Below are positions 1 to 8,372 of a DNA stretch of 64,000 nt, one piece after another. A program made the position numbers and the translations under genes. The notes beneath the pieces were generated by a model that was not told the DNA's origin, ran no database searches, and was given only the letters and a program-made list of their open reading frames with translations. The number at the start of each line of letters is the position of its first letter. Positions within the stretch are counted from its first letter, which is position 1. The stretch is taken from the NCBI RefSeq assembly GCF_036625195.1, contig NZ_JAZKUG010000001.1, forward strand, positions 248,001-312,000. Direction: 5' to 3'. This stretch comes from Accumulibacter sp. GTDB taxonomy: Bacteria; Pseudomonadota; Gammaproteobacteria; Burkholderiales; Rhodocyclaceae.

Positions 1-135
1 GAGGATCCGATCGCGGGTATCACTGTTGGTCTTTTGCTCGGGCATCTGCTGACTGGTCGCTGGATGGGGTTCTGGAAAATGCTGGGCTCATCGGCCACAA
101 CGCTAGTTCAAACGTTCGTTTTAATTCTAGGGTGA
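1..135 (+). CDS. 3' end of a membrane protein of unknown family (partial)
   Basis: Frame 1 is open from the window edge to a TGA at 133-135, giving 44 C-terminal residues. They include a hydrophobic stretch (AGITVGLLLGHLL), an aromatic patch (RWMGFWKMLG) and a second hydrophobic run at the very end (LVQTFVLILG), which suggests the tail of an integral membrane protein. The stretch is too short to place in a family. The following gene has its own promoter, so the two need not be co-transcribed. It could also be chance open frame. Confidence 0.35.
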   Translation, partial: EDPIAGITVGLLLGHLLTGRWMGFWKMLGSSATTLVQTFVLILG

Positions 136-137
136 GC

Positions 138-161
138 GCTTCGCGAATGCAAGCTTTTTTT
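138..161 (+). terminator. weak candidate terminator
   Basis: A short GCTT/AAGC stem (138-141 with 151-154) is followed by seven T residues at 155-161, just after the stop of the partial ORF. The stem is only 4 bp, so this is a weak call resting mainly on the T run. Confidence 0.25.
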
Positions 162-177
162 CCCGACCGTCTGCCGC

Positions 178-207
178 TTGAGAGGATGCGCGGCAACAAG
201 GCATACT
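178..207 (+). promoter_or_regulatory. sigma70-type promoter of the ABC exporter
   Basis: TTGAGA (178-183) and CATACT (202-207) are separated by 18 bp. A start point near 214 would leave almost no leader before the TTG codon at 218 but about 30 nt before the ATG at 245, so this promoter helps choose the ATG start. Confidence 0.5.
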
Positions 208-244
208 GCCGGGGTCATTGACAACCCGATCGAGCCACCTGCCC

Positions 245-2080
245 ATGCGCCGTACTGCTTCTGACTACCCGGCTGGCAACAGGCCAGCGGCCGGTGATGC
301 GCATGTCGCAGCGACGCTCCGCAGGCTGCTGCCCTACCTCTGGCAACACAAGTGGCGGTTTCTGCTGGCGTTGTCCTGCCTGGTTGGAGCCAAGATGGCC
401 AACGTCAGCGTGCCGCTGATCTTCAAGGAGATGATCGACGGTCTCACAGGCCCACAACAGGCGCTCATCCTGCCGGCCGGGCTCCTCCTGCTCTACGGTA
501 CCTTGCGCTTCTCCGCTTCCTTGTTCGCCGAGTTGCGCGAGATTCTCTTTGCCCGCGTCACCCAACGCGCCGTCCGGCGCATCGCTCTCGAGGTCTTCCG
601 TCACCTGCACGACCTGTCGCTGCGCTTTCACCTGGAACGGCAGACCGGAGGCGTTTCACGCGACATCGAACGTGGCACCCGCTCGATCTCCAGCCTGATC
701 AGCTATACGCTCTACTCGATCCTGCCCACTCTGGTCGAGATCAGCATCGTTCTCACCATCCTGCTGCTGCGCTACGACATCAGCCTGGCCCTGATCACGA
801 GCGCCTCGCTGGTTGCCTACATCATTTTCACGGTGAGCGTCAGCAACTGGCGGATCATGCTTCGCCGCAAGCTCAACGAAACCGATTCGGCAGCCAACAC
901 GCGGGCAATCGACAGCCTGCTGAACTACGAAACGGTCAAGTACTTCAACAACGAAGACTACGAGGCCCGACGCTACGACCAGCAAATGCAACTCTGGGAA
1001 GAAGCAGCCACACGCAGCCAGCTGTCACTCTCGTGGCTCAATCTGGGACAGCAGGGAATCATCGCACTCGGCGTGACGGCAATGATGTGGCGAGCTGCCG
1101 CCGGCGTCGTCGAAGGCAGCATGACGCTCGGCGATCTGGTACTGGTTAACGCGTTTCTCGTCCAGCTCTACATGCCGCTCAACTTCCTCGGCGTCGTCTA
1201 TCGCGAGATTCGGCAGGCGCTCGCCGACATCGAGCGGCTGTTCGACCTGCTGGCGGTGAATCGCGAGGTCGCCGATTCACCCGATGCAACCAGCCTCGCC
1301 GACGGACCCGTGACGATCCGCTTCGCAGCGGTAGACTTCTCCTACGAAGCCAACCGGCAGATCCTGCGCCAAGTGGACTTCTCGATTCCTGCCGGCCGAA
1401 CCGTCGCCGTCGTTGGTGAATCCGGCTCTGGCAAGTCGACGCTTGCGCGCCTGCTCTACCGCTTTTACGATGTCACTGCTGGTGCCATTCTGGTCAACGG
1501 CAGCGACCTCCGCCAACTGACTCAGGCCAGCCTGCGCGCGGCGGTTGGCATCGTGCCACAGGACACGGTGCTGTTCAACGACACCATCTACTACAACATT
1601 CAATACGGCAACCCTGGTGCCGACCGCGAGCAGGTTCTCGCAGCCGCGGCAGCAGCGCAGCTGGCGGCCTTCGTCGACCAGTTGCCACTGGGTTACGAAA
1701 CGCGCGTCGGCGAGAGGGGCCTGAAGCTTTCGGGGGGCGAGAAGCAACGCGTGGCCATCGCCCGGGCACTGCTCAAGAACCCGCCCGTGCTGATCTTCGA
1801 CGAGGCGACGTCAGCCCTCGACTCGAAGACCGAAAAGGCGATCCAGGCGAGTCTGGACCGTGCCGCGCACGGCCGCACGACTCTGGTCATCGCGCATCGC
1901 CTGTCAACAATCATGAACGCCGATGAGATACTCGTCATGGACATGGGCCGCATCGTCGAACGTGGAACGCATCAGCGGCTGCTCGAGGCCGCCGGCACCT
2001 ACGCCCACATGTGGACGCTGCAGCAACTCGAGGAAGCGGGTGGTGGGGCGCCGCCAGAGGGCAGAGCGACCACCACTTGA
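245..2080 (+). CDS. ABC exporter, Atm1/HMT heavy-metal/thiol type (fused permease and ATPase)
   Basis: Half-transporter of 611 residues; two copies would form a homodimeric exporter in the inner membrane. An N-terminal six-helix membrane domain (about residues 30-320) includes the segment LLNYETVKYFNNE, typical of the Atm1/HMT1 branch. The nucleotide-binding domain has Walker A GESGSGKST near residue 391, signature LSGGEKQRVAIARALL, Walker B VLIFDEATSALD and the H-loop AHRLST. Family members export glutathione-linked sulfur or metal compounds; the substrate here is inferred. An in-frame TTG at 218 would add nine residues, but the promoter at 178-207 fits ATG 245 better. It is convergent with rplQ. 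Confidence 0.88.
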   Translation: MRRTASDYPAGNRPAAGDAHVAATLRRLLPYLWQHKWRFLLALSCLVGAKMANVSVPLIFKEMIDGLTGPQQALILPAGLLLLYGTLRFSASLFAELREILFARVTQRAVRRIALEVFRHLHDLSLRFHLERQTGGVSRDIERGTRSISSLISYTLYSILPTLVEISIVLTILLLRYDISLALITSASLVAYIIFTVSVSNWRIMLRRKLNETDSAANTRAIDSLLNYETVKYFNNEDYEARRYDQQMQLWEEAATRSQLSLSWLNLGQQGIIALGVTAMMWRAAAGVVEGSMTLGDLVLVNAFLVQLYMPLNFLGVVYREIRQALADIERLFDLLAVNREVADSPDATSLADGPVTIRFAAVDFSYEANRQILRQVDFSIPAGRTVAVVGESGSGKSTLARLLYRFYDVTAGAILVNGSDLRQLTQASLRAAVGIVPQDTVLFNDTIYYNIQYGNPGADREQVLAAAAAAQLAAFVDQLPLGYETRVGERGLKLSGGEKQRVAIARALLKNPPVLIFDEATSALDSKTEKAIQASLDRAAHGRTTLVIAHRLSTIMNADEILVMDMGRIVERGTHQRLLEAAGTYAHMWTLQQLEEAGGGAPPEGRATTT

Positions 2081-2089
2081 AGCCGCCGC

Positions 2090-2116
2090 AAAAAAAGCCA
2101 GGCGCGCGGCCTGGCT
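2090..2116 (-). terminator. intrinsic terminator at the end of the ribosomal cluster
   Basis: A perfect 8-bp stem (2096-2103 with 2109-2116) with a 5-nt loop is followed, in the minus direction, by a run of seven U residues (A7 on the plus strand at 2090-2096). It lies 27 nt beyond the rplQ stop codon. There is no T run on the plus side, so it should act mainly on the minus-strand cluster. Confidence 0.85.
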
Positions 2117-2142
2117 CGGTTGACGTACCGCCTGCCCAGCGA

Positions 2143-2538
2143 TCAGTCGCCCTTCGCCGCCGAGGACTCACCTGCGTCGATCGGCCGGTCGAGCAGTTCG
2201 ACAAGAGCCATCGGCGCATTGTCCCCCTCGCGGAAGCCGCACTTCAAAATCCTCAGGTAACCACCGTTGCGTGTCGCGTAGCGCGGGCCGAGTTCATCGA
2301 AGACCTTCACCACCATGTCACGGTCGCGCAAGCGAGCAAACGCCAACCGGCGGTTGGCCACGCTCGGCTTCTTGCCCAGGGTGATGATCGGCTCGACCAC
2401 GCGCCGCAGCTCCTTGGCTTTTGGCAGCGTCGTCTTGATGACCTCTGAGCGCAAAAGCGACACACTCATGTTCTGCAGCATGGCCAGCCTGTGAGAGCTG
2501 GTCCGGTTCAGTTTGCGAAGACCCAAACGGTGACGCAT
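2143..2538 (-). CDS. rplQ: 50S ribosomal protein L17
   Basis: L17 is a 50S protein near the peptide exit tunnel. The 131-residue product begins MRHRLGLRKLNRTSSHR, the hallmark L17 N-terminus, and continues through the conserved globular domain to about residue 115, followed by a short charged tail. It is the last gene of the alpha operon, 30 nt after rpoA, and is followed by a strong terminator, as expected for the distal end of the cluster. Confidence 0.98.
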   Translation of the reverse strand: MRHRLGLRKLNRTSSHRLAMLQNMSVSLLRSEVIKTTLPKAKELRRVVEPIITLGKKPSVANRRLAFARLRDRDMVVKVFDELGPRYATRNGGYLRILKCGFREGDNAPMALVELLDRPIDAGESSAAKGD

Positions 2539-2568
2539 ATCAGTTCCTTCCTGTTCTTTTCCGGCTGC

Positions 2569-3543
2569 TCACTTGTCGAGGCCGGCCGGTGGCCAGTTCT
2601 CGAGCTTCATTCCCAGGGTCAGGCAGCGGGCAGCCAACACTTCCTTGATTTCATTGAGCGACTTGCGTCCGAGATTGGGTGTCTTCAGCAACTCGTTTTC
2701 GGTTCTCTGTATCAGATCACCGATGTAATAGATGTTTTCGGCCTTCAGACAGTTGGCCGAGCGGACCGTCAGCTCGAGGTCGTCCACCGGTCGCAGCAGC
2801 AGCGGATCGACCTGGATCGTCTTCTGGTACTCCACGGGCATCGCCGTCCCGGCAAGATCGGCAAACACCGAAAGCTGCTCCATCAGGATCCGCGCTGCGG
2901 TACGAATCGCCTCCTCGGGCTCGATGGCCCCATTCGTCTCAATGTCCATGACCAGCTTGTCGAGGTCGGTGCGCTGCTCGACGCGAGCGCTCTCCACCGC
3001 GTAGCTGACCCGACGAACCGGGCTGAAGGAAGCGTCGAGGACCAGCTTGCCGATATTCTTCGAACCATCACCGATGTCGCGCAGATTGCCTGCCAGGTAG
3101 CCGCGAGAACGCTCCACCTTCATCTCCATGGCCAGCTTGCCACCGGCCGAAAGATGGGCAATGACATGCTCGGGGTTGATGATCTCGACATCGTGTGTGA
3201 CCTCGATGTCACCAGCCCTGACCACACCCTTGCCCTCCTTGCGCAAGTGCAGCACGACCTCTTCACGGTTGTGGAGCTTAAAAACCACCCCCTTGAGGTT
3301 GAGCATGATGTCCACGACGTCTTCCTGTACGCCATCGATCGTCGAATACTCGTGCAACACCCCCTCGATACTGACTTCGGTCGGCGCGTAGCCGGGCATC
3401 GACGAGAGCAGAATCCGGCGCAACGCATTGCCCAAGGTATGCCCGTAGCCGCGCTCGAACGGCTCCATCACCACGCGTGCATGCACCGGCGACAAGCTCT
3501 GCACATCGATGATGCGCGGTTTAAACAGTCCACTGCTTTGCAT
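2569..3543 (-). CDS. rpoA: RNA polymerase alpha subunit
   Basis: Alpha subunit of 324 residues, which dimerises to nucleate RNA polymerase assembly. The N-terminal assembly domain contains GYGHTLGNALRRILLSSMPG near residue 32. The C-terminal DNA- and activator-binding domain begins at about residue 245 and contains the helix-hairpin-helix segment around TPNLGRKSLNEIKE. It lies between rpsD and rplQ in the standard alpha-operon order, with a 39-nt gap to rpsD. Length matches other betaproteobacteria. Confidence 0.99.
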   Translation of the reverse strand: MQSSGLFKPRIIDVQSLSPVHARVVMEPFERGYGHTLGNALRRILLSSMPGYAPTEVSIEGVLHEYSTIDGVQEDVVDIMLNLKGVVFKLHNREEVVLHLRKEGKGVVRAGDIEVTHDVEIINPEHVIAHLSAGGKLAMEMKVERSRGYLAGNLRDIGDGSKNIGKLVLDASFSPVRRVSYAVESARVEQRTDLDKLVMDIETNGAIEPEEAIRTAARILMEQLSVFADLAGTAMPVEYQKTIQVDPLLLRPVDDLELTVRSANCLKAENIYYIGDLIQRTENELLKTPNLGRKSLNEIKEVLAARCLTLGMKLENWPPAGLDK

Positions 3544-3582
3544 GTACAGTCCTTTGCCTGAGTCCTTCGAGCCCTGACGCCC

Positions 3583-4212
3583 TTACTTCGAGTACAGTTC
3601 GATCACCAGACTCTCGTTGATGGTCGGCGGCAACTCGCTCCGCTCGGGATTGGCCTTGTAAGTCCCCTTCGCGGCCTTGGCGTCCACCTCGACCCAAGCC
3701 GGAAAGCCGCGGGACTCGGCCGCCGCCAGAGCAGCCTTGACCCGCAACTGCCCCTTCGTCTTGTCACAGACCTCGACCACATCACCCGGGCGCACTTGAT
3801 ACGAAGGGATGTTGACTCTTCTGCCATTGACCAGAACGCCGTTGTGTCGGACCACCTGACGCGACTCCGAGCGTGACGCGGCAAAACCCATGCGGTAACA
3901 CACACTGTCCAGACGCGACTCCAGCAGCTGCAGCAGCACTTCGCCCGTGACCCCACGGCGTCGGTCAGCCTCCTGATACACCTTGCGGAACTGCCCCTCG
4001 AGAACACCATAGATACGCCGAATCTTCTGTTTCTCGCGCAGGTGGACGCCGTAGTCGGACAAGCGCTGGCCCGACTTCTGGCCGTGTTGCCCGGGTGCGT
4101 AGGAGCGCCGTTCGATGGCGCACTTGTCGGTGAAGCACTTTTCGCCTTTGAGGAACAACTTCTCGCCTTCACGGCGACACTGGCGGCATTTCGGATCGAG
4201 ATTGCGAGCCAC
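3583..4212 (-). CDS. rpsD: 30S ribosomal protein S4
   Basis: Primary 16S-binding protein of the 30S body. The 209-residue protein has the S4 RNA-binding domain at about residues 98-160. Near the N-terminus C9, C12, C26 and C31 form a CxxC-x13-C-x4-C pattern, so this is the zinc-binding form of S4. In Escherichia coli S4 also represses the alpha operon, but the leader here is short (see the rpsM promoter). It follows rpsK by 12 nt. Confidence 0.98.
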   Translation of the reverse strand: MARNLDPKCRQCRREGEKLFLKGEKCFTDKCAIERRSYAPGQHGQKSGQRLSDYGVHLREKQKIRRIYGVLEGQFRKVYQEADRRRGVTGEVLLQLLESRLDSVCYRMGFAASRSESRQVVRHNGVLVNGRRVNIPSYQVRPGDVVEVCDKTKGQLRVKAALAAAESRGFPAWVEVDAKAAKGTYKANPERSELPPTINESLVIELYSK

Positions 4213-4224
4213 TTTTTCTTCTCC

Positions 4225-4620
4225 TTAAATCCGACGCCTTTTGGGCGGCCGGCAGCCGTTGTGCGGGATCGGCGTGACATCGGTGATCGCCGTGATCTTC
4301 ATCCCCAATGCGTTCAGCGCGCGGACCGATGACTCCCGCCCGGGGCCAGGTCCCTTGATGCGCACCTCGAGGTTCTTCACACCACACTCGACCGCCACCC
4401 GGCCCGCGGCCTCGGCCGCGACCTGAGCCGCAAAGGGTGTGCTCTTGCGCGAGCCCTTGAAGCCGGCCCCACCCGAGGTCGCCCATGACAGGGCGTTCCC
4501 TTGGCGATCGGTGATCGTGATGATCGTGTTGTTGAACGAAGCGTGGATGTGGGCGACGCCCTCAGCCACGTTCTTCCGGATCTTGACTTTCTTGCGAACT
4601 TTTGTTGCGGTCTTGGCCAT
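4225..4620 (-). CDS. rpsK: 30S ribosomal protein S11
   Basis: S11 lies on the 30S platform near the mRNA exit. The 131-residue product carries the conserved segment GVAHIHASFNNTIITITDRQG and the C-terminal signature THNGCRPPKRRRI in variant form (PIPHNGCRPPKRRRI). It lies between rpsM and rpsD in alpha-operon order, with short gaps that imply co-transcription. Confidence 0.98.
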   Translation of the reverse strand: MAKTATKVRKKVKIRKNVAEGVAHIHASFNNTIITITDRQGNALSWATSGGAGFKGSRKSTPFAAQVAAEAAGRVAVECGVKNLEVRIKGPGPGRESSVRALNALGMKITAITDVTPIPHNGCRPPKRRRI

Positions 4621-4640
4621 CTTCGGGTCCTAGTTGCTGA

Positions 4641-5003
4641 TCATTTCTTGCCGGCGATCGGCTTGCGTGGGCCCTTGCGCGTCCGCGCATTGGTGCGCGT
4701 GCGCTGGCCACGCGACGGCAGCCCCTTGCGATGGCGCAGGCCACGATAGCAGCCCAAGTCCATCAGTCGCTTGATGCTCATCGTCACTTCGCGGCGGAGG
4801 TCCCCCTCGACGGTGTACCTGCCGATCTCGTCACGCAGCCGTTCCAGCTCGGCCTCGCTGACATCCTTCATCTTGGTTGAACGGACAACCCCAGCAGCAT
4901 CACAAATCTTCTGTGCGCGCGAACGCCCGATCCCGTAGATGGCGGTCAGCGCGATCTCGGCATGCTGGTGGTTAGGGAGGTTTACGCCTGCGATGCGGGC
5001 CAT
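4641..5003 (-). CDS. rpsM: 30S ribosomal protein S13
   Basis: S13 contacts P-site tRNA and forms the B1 intersubunit bridges. The 120-residue product starts MARIAGVNLPNHQHAEIALT and ends in the basic tail (RTRTNARTRKGPRKPIAGKK) that approaches the tRNA. It is the first gene of the classical alpha operon. The 76-nt gap before it holds a TATAAT box, so it can start its own transcript as well as be read from upstream. Confidence 0.98.
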   Translation of the reverse strand: MARIAGVNLPNHQHAEIALTAIYGIGRSRAQKICDAAGVVRSTKMKDVSEAELERLRDEIGRYTVEGDLRREVTMSIKRLMDLGCYRGLRHRKGLPSRGQRTRTNARTRKGPRKPIAGKK

Positions 5004-5033
5004 CGTTTCACCCCAAAAAAAACGAAACTTGAA

Positions 5034-5039
5034 ATTATA
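5034..5039 (-). promoter_or_regulatory. -10 box of a probable alpha-operon promoter (rpsM)
   Basis: A perfect TATAAT on the minus strand lies 30 nt upstream of the rpsM start, at the expected head of the alpha operon. No good -35 is visible at 17 bp; the best at about 18 bp is only TTGACA-like in part. The resulting leader would be about 25 nt, with a U-rich stretch but no stem. Confidence 0.5.
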
Positions 5040-5079
5040 GTTCGAACGTCTGACGACTCACCACGGTGACTCGTCGCGC

Positions 5080-5193
5080 TCAACCCTGCCGCTGTTTGTG
5101 CCGCTGATCGGTACAAATCACCCGCACGATGCCGTGCCGGCGGATGATCTTGCACTTGCGGCAGATGCGCTTGACGGATGCCAGCACTTTCAT
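5080..5193 (-). CDS. rpmJ: 50S ribosomal protein L36
   Basis: Very small 50S protein of 37 residues: MKVLASVKRICRKCKIIRRH and so on, ending at a TGA at 5080-5082. C11, C14, C27 and H32 form the zinc-ribbon site, so this is the zinc-binding form of L36. The position between infA and rpsM is the usual one in proteobacteria. Confidence 0.97.
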   Translation of the reverse strand: MKVLASVKRICRKCKIIRRHGIVRVICTDQRHKQRQG

Positions 5194-5260
5194 GATCGAC
5201 TCCTGATTGTCCGGACCCAGGCGCAGCCAGCCTTTCGCCGAATGGTTGCGTAGAGATTCT

Positions 5261-5479
5261 TCACTTGGCGCGGAAGACGATGCGCGCGCGACTCAGATCG
5301 TAGGGAGTCAGTTGCACCGTCACCTTGTCGCCCGGCAGTATCCGGATGTAATGCATCCGCATCTTCCCGGAAATGAAACCGAGCACCATGTGACCGTTTT
5401 CGAGCTTCACCCTGAAGGTGGCGTTGGGGAGGTTCTCGACGACCTCTCCCTGCATTTCGATCAAGTCTTCCTTTGCCAT
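5261..5479 (-). CDS. infA: translation initiation factor IF-1
   Basis: IF-1 binds the ribosomal A site and cooperates with IF-2 and IF-3 at initiation. The 72-residue product is a single S1-type OB fold (MAKEDLIEMQGEVVENLPNA at the start, ISGKMRMHYIRILPGD in the middle). It lies one base after the secY stop codon, so it is probably translationally coupled to secY. infA between secY and rpmJ is typical of betaproteobacteria. Confidence 0.98.
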   Translation of the reverse strand: MAKEDLIEMQGEVVENLPNATFRVKLENGHMVLGFISGKMRMHYIRILPGDKVTVQLTPYDLSRARIVFRAK

Positions 5480-5480
5480 C

Positions 5481-6806
5481 CTATTTCGCCGGTAGGCCGG
5501 AGCCTTTGAAGTTCGCCTTCTTCAGCAGGCTCTCGTACTGGTGCGACATGGCATAGGCCTGCACCTGGGTCATGAAATCCATGGTCACCACGACAATGAT
5601 CAGCAGAGAAGTCCCGCCAAAATAAAACGGCACGTTCCACTTGAGAATGAGAAACTCCGGCAGCAGGCAAACGATGGTGATGTAGACGGCGCCGACCAGG
5701 GTCAAGCGCATCAGAATCTTGTCGATGTAACGCGCAGTCTGGTCTCCCGGCCTGATGCCGGGAACAAACGCGCCGCTGCGCTTGAGGTTGTCAGCCGTCT
5801 CCTTGGAATTGAAGACGAGGGCGGTATAGAAGAAGCAGAAGAAGACAATCGCGGCCGCATAGAGCATGACGTAGATCGGCTGCCCCGGCGAAAGGGCTCC
5901 GGCAACGTCCTTCAGCCAGCGCACGGATTCCCCCGAGCCAAACCACCCGGCGAGCGTACCCGGGAAGAGAATGATCGACGAGGCGAAAATCGGCGGAATC
6001 ACCCCTGCCATGTTCAGCTTCAGTGGCAGGTGCGAGCTTTGCCCACCATAAATCTTGTTCCCCACCTGCCGCTTGGCGTAATTGACCAGAATCTTCCGCT
6101 GGCCACGCTCGACGAAGACGACGAAGGCCGTAACGAGAACCACCAGGACGCAGATGACAAGCGCAGTCAGCGGATGCATCGCACCCGTGCGGACCAGTTC
6201 CAGAAGCCCGCCAATGGCGTTCGGCAAGCCGGCGGCGATGCCAGCAAAGATGATGATCGAGATGCCGTTGCCGAGACCACGCTCCGTCACCTGTTCTCCG
6301 AGCCACATAAGGAACATCGTGCCGGTCACCAGTGTGACGACCGTCACGAGGCGGAACATCATTCCTGGCTCCAGAACCAACCCGGGTTGAGCCTCGACGG
6401 CAACCGCAATGCCAATACCCTGGAACAGCGCCAGGAAGACGGTGCCATAACGGGTGTACTGCGTGATCTTGCGCCGCCCAGCCTCGCCTTCCTTCTTGAG
6501 CGCCTCGAGCTGGGGACTGGCGTGTGTCATCAGTTGCATGATGATCGAGGCCGAAATGTACGGCATGATTCCCAGGGCAAAGATCGTGAAGCGTGACAGC
6601 GCCCCCCCGGAAAACATGTTGAACATGCCCAGGATGCCGCCTTGCTGCTGGTTGAACAGTTCGCTGAGAACCCGCGCGTCGATCCCAGGCACCGGGATGT
6701 GAGCGCCAATGCGATACACGATCAAGGCGCCCACGAGGAACCACAGCCGGCGCTTGAGGTCGCCGAACTTGCCGCCCTTGCTGACCGTATTTGCGCTAGT
6801 TGCCAA
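5481..6806 (-). CDS. secY: protein translocase subunit SecY
   Basis: Channel-forming subunit of the SecYEG translocon in the inner membrane. The 441-residue protein has ten predicted membrane helices. The family segment GIMPYISASIIMQLM is in TM2, and the cytoplasmic loop ERGQRKILVNYAKRQVG is involved in SecA and ribosome contact. It is in the spc operon, 23 nt after rplO. The partner gene secE lies about 26 kb upstream in the same cluster. Confidence 0.99.
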   Translation of the reverse strand: MATSANTVSKGGKFGDLKRRLWFLVGALIVYRIGAHIPVPGIDARVLSELFNQQQGGILGMFNMFSGGALSRFTIFALGIMPYISASIIMQLMTHASPQLEALKKEGEAGRRKITQYTRYGTVFLALFQGIGIAVAVEAQPGLVLEPGMMFRLVTVVTLVTGTMFLMWLGEQVTERGLGNGISIIIFAGIAAGLPNAIGGLLELVRTGAMHPLTALVICVLVVLVTAFVVFVERGQRKILVNYAKRQVGNKIYGGQSSHLPLKLNMAGVIPPIFASSIILFPGTLAGWFGSGESVRWLKDVAGALSPGQPIYVMLYAAAIVFFCFFYTALVFNSKETADNLKRSGAFVPGIRPGDQTARYIDKILMRLTLVGAVYITIVCLLPEFLILKWNVPFYFGGTSLLIIVVVTMDFMTQVQAYAMSHQYESLLKKANFKGSGLPAK

Positions 6807-6829
6807 GAGAACTCACCCCTGAACCTGGT

Positions 6830-7264
6830 TCAGTCCGCAACGCTGCCGCCCGCTGCTTCGATCGCAGCCCGAGCACCGGCCGTCGCTCCAACGCCGCGAA
6901 GCATGACCTTGCGGTCGATGGTCCCCGACAGGATGACCTTTACCGACAGCGCGTCCTGCGCCACCAAGCTGGCGTGGACCAATGTCGCGAGATCGATCTC
7001 ATCGACCGGCAGACGGGCGATTTCAGACAAACGAACCTCGACGTTGCGCGACCTGGTCAGCGACTTGAAGCCACGCTTCGGCAGGCGACGCTGCAAAGGC
7101 ATCTGCCCCCCCTCGAAGCCGACCTTGTGCAGCCCGCCGGCACGCGACTTCTGCCCCTTGTGGCCGCGACCGCAGGTCTTGCCGAAACCGGACCCGATGC
7201 CCCGGCCCACTCTCTTTCTCTCCGGCCGAGAACCCTCGGCCGGCTGTACGGTATTGAGTTCCAT
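6830..7264 (-). CDS. rplO: 50S ribosomal protein L15
   Basis: Late-assembling 50S protein of 144 residues. The N-terminal extended arm is rich in Gly, Arg and Lys (KRVGRGIGSGFGKTCGRGHK), which threads into 23S rRNA, and a globular C-terminal half follows. One base separates it from rpmD, in the usual rpmD-rplO-secY order. Confidence 0.97.
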   Translation of the reverse strand: MELNTVQPAEGSRPERKRVGRGIGSGFGKTCGRGHKGQKSRAGGLHKVGFEGGQMPLQRRLPKRGFKSLTRSRNVEVRLSEIARLPVDEIDLATLVHASLVAQDALSVKVILSGTIDRKVMLRGVGATAGARAAIEAAGGSVAD

Positions 7265-7265
7265 G

Positions 7266-7448
7266 TCAGCGCTCGCACCTCAGAAGGTAGGACACCTTGT
7301 TGATCATTCCGCGTACCGCCGGCGTGTCCTCCAGCACCGAACTGCTGTTGAGGCGTCGCAGCCCGAGGCCACGAACAGTCGCCCGATGCGACTCCTTGGT
7401 GCCGATGAGACTCCTCACCAGAGTCACCTTCACTGTCTTCTCAGCCAT
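7266..7448 (-). CDS. rpmD: 50S ribosomal protein L30
   Basis: Small 50S protein of 60 residues (KTVKVTLVRSLIGTKESHRA), a compact ferredoxin-like fold. It lies between rpsE and rplO with gaps of 3 and 1 nt, so the three are translated as a block in the spc operon. Confidence 0.97.
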   Translation of the reverse strand: MAEKTVKVTLVRSLIGTKESHRATVRGLGLRRLNSSSVLEDTPAVRGMINKVSYLLRCER

Positions 7449-7451
7449 CTG

Positions 7452-7976
7452 TTACTCCAGGATCTCGGCAACGGACTTGCCACGCTTCGCAGCGACCTCG
7501 GCGGGCGTCGTCATGGAGCGCAGCCCGTTGATCGTGGCGCGGACGATGTTGTACGGATTGGTGGAACCATGCGCCTTTGCGACGACGTTGGTCATGCCGA
7601 CAACGTCGAAAACCGCCCGCATCGCGCCGCCGGCAATGATCCCGGTACCTTCCGGTGCCGGCTGCATCATCACTCTCGAAGCGCCGTGTCGACCAAACAC
7701 CGTGTGCTGCAGCGTGCCGTTCTTCAGGCTGACGCGGATCAGGTTGCGCCGCGCCTCCTCCATCGCCTTCTGCACCGCCACCGGCACCTCGCGCGACTTG
7801 CCCTTGCCCATCCCGACACGCCCGTCGCCGTCACCAACGACGGTCAGTGCGGCAAAACCGAGTATCCGACCGCCCTTGACGACTTTAGTCACACGGTTGA
7901 TCGAGATCATCTTCTCCCGCATGCCATCATCGGGCTTCTCGGCTTGCTGTGGTTTCCTGCTTTGCGGTTTAGCCAT
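7452..7976 (-). CDS. rpsE: 30S ribosomal protein S5
   Basis: S5 helps form the mRNA entry helicase and affects decoding accuracy. The 174-residue product has the double-stranded-RNA-like N-domain beginning with EKMISINRVTKVVKGGR and the C-terminal domain with GMTNVVAKAHGSTNPYNIVRA. An N-terminal Gln/Pro/Lys-rich stretch of about 18 residues is common in betaproteobacteria. It follows rplR by 29 nt. Confidence 0.98.
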   Translation of the reverse strand: MAKPQSRKPQQAEKPDDGMREKMISINRVTKVVKGGRILGFAALTVVGDGDGRVGMGKGKSREVPVAVQKAMEEARRNLIRVSLKNGTLQHTVFGRHGASRVMMQPAPEGTGIIAGGAMRAVFDVVGMTNVVAKAHGSTNPYNIVRATINGLRSMTTPAEVAAKRGKSVAEILE

Positions 7977-8005
7977 TGATTACTCCAATTCCTTGCACTC
8001 TGCGA

Positions 8006-8362
8006 TCAGAACTTGAGACCGCCTTCACGCGCTGCGTCGGCCAGCGCCTTGATCCGGCCGTGGTAGCGGAAACCAGCGCGGTCAAACGAGACGCTTTCGA
8101 TTCCCGCCTCTCTCGCTCGCTCGGCGATCAGCAGACCGATCGTCTTCGCCGCGTTGATGTCGCCGCCATTGGGCAACATGCTCCGCACAGCTGGTTCCAG
8201 CGACGAGGCAGCAGCAAGAACCCGCGATCCACATGGCGAGAGAACCTGCGCGTAGATGTGGCAATTGGTGCGATGCACCGACAAGCGCACGGTCTTGAGT
8301 TCGGCGATCTTGGCCCGGGTCATGCGGGCCCGGCGCAAACGCGCCTGTTTCTTGTCAATCAT
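8006..8362 (-). CDS. rplR: 50S ribosomal protein L18
   Basis: 5S-rRNA-binding protein of the central protuberance. The 118-residue product has the basic start (MIDKKQARLRRARMTRAKI) and the C-terminal signature FDRAGFRYHGRIKALADAAREGGLKF. It sits between rplF and rpsE in spc-operon order. Confidence 0.97.
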   Translation of the reverse strand: MIDKKQARLRRARMTRAKIAELKTVRLSVHRTNCHIYAQVLSPCGSRVLAAASSLEPAVRSMLPNGGDINAAKTIGLLIAERAREAGIESVSFDRAGFRYHGRIKALADAAREGGLKF

Positions 8363-8372
8363 CTGAGCACCC

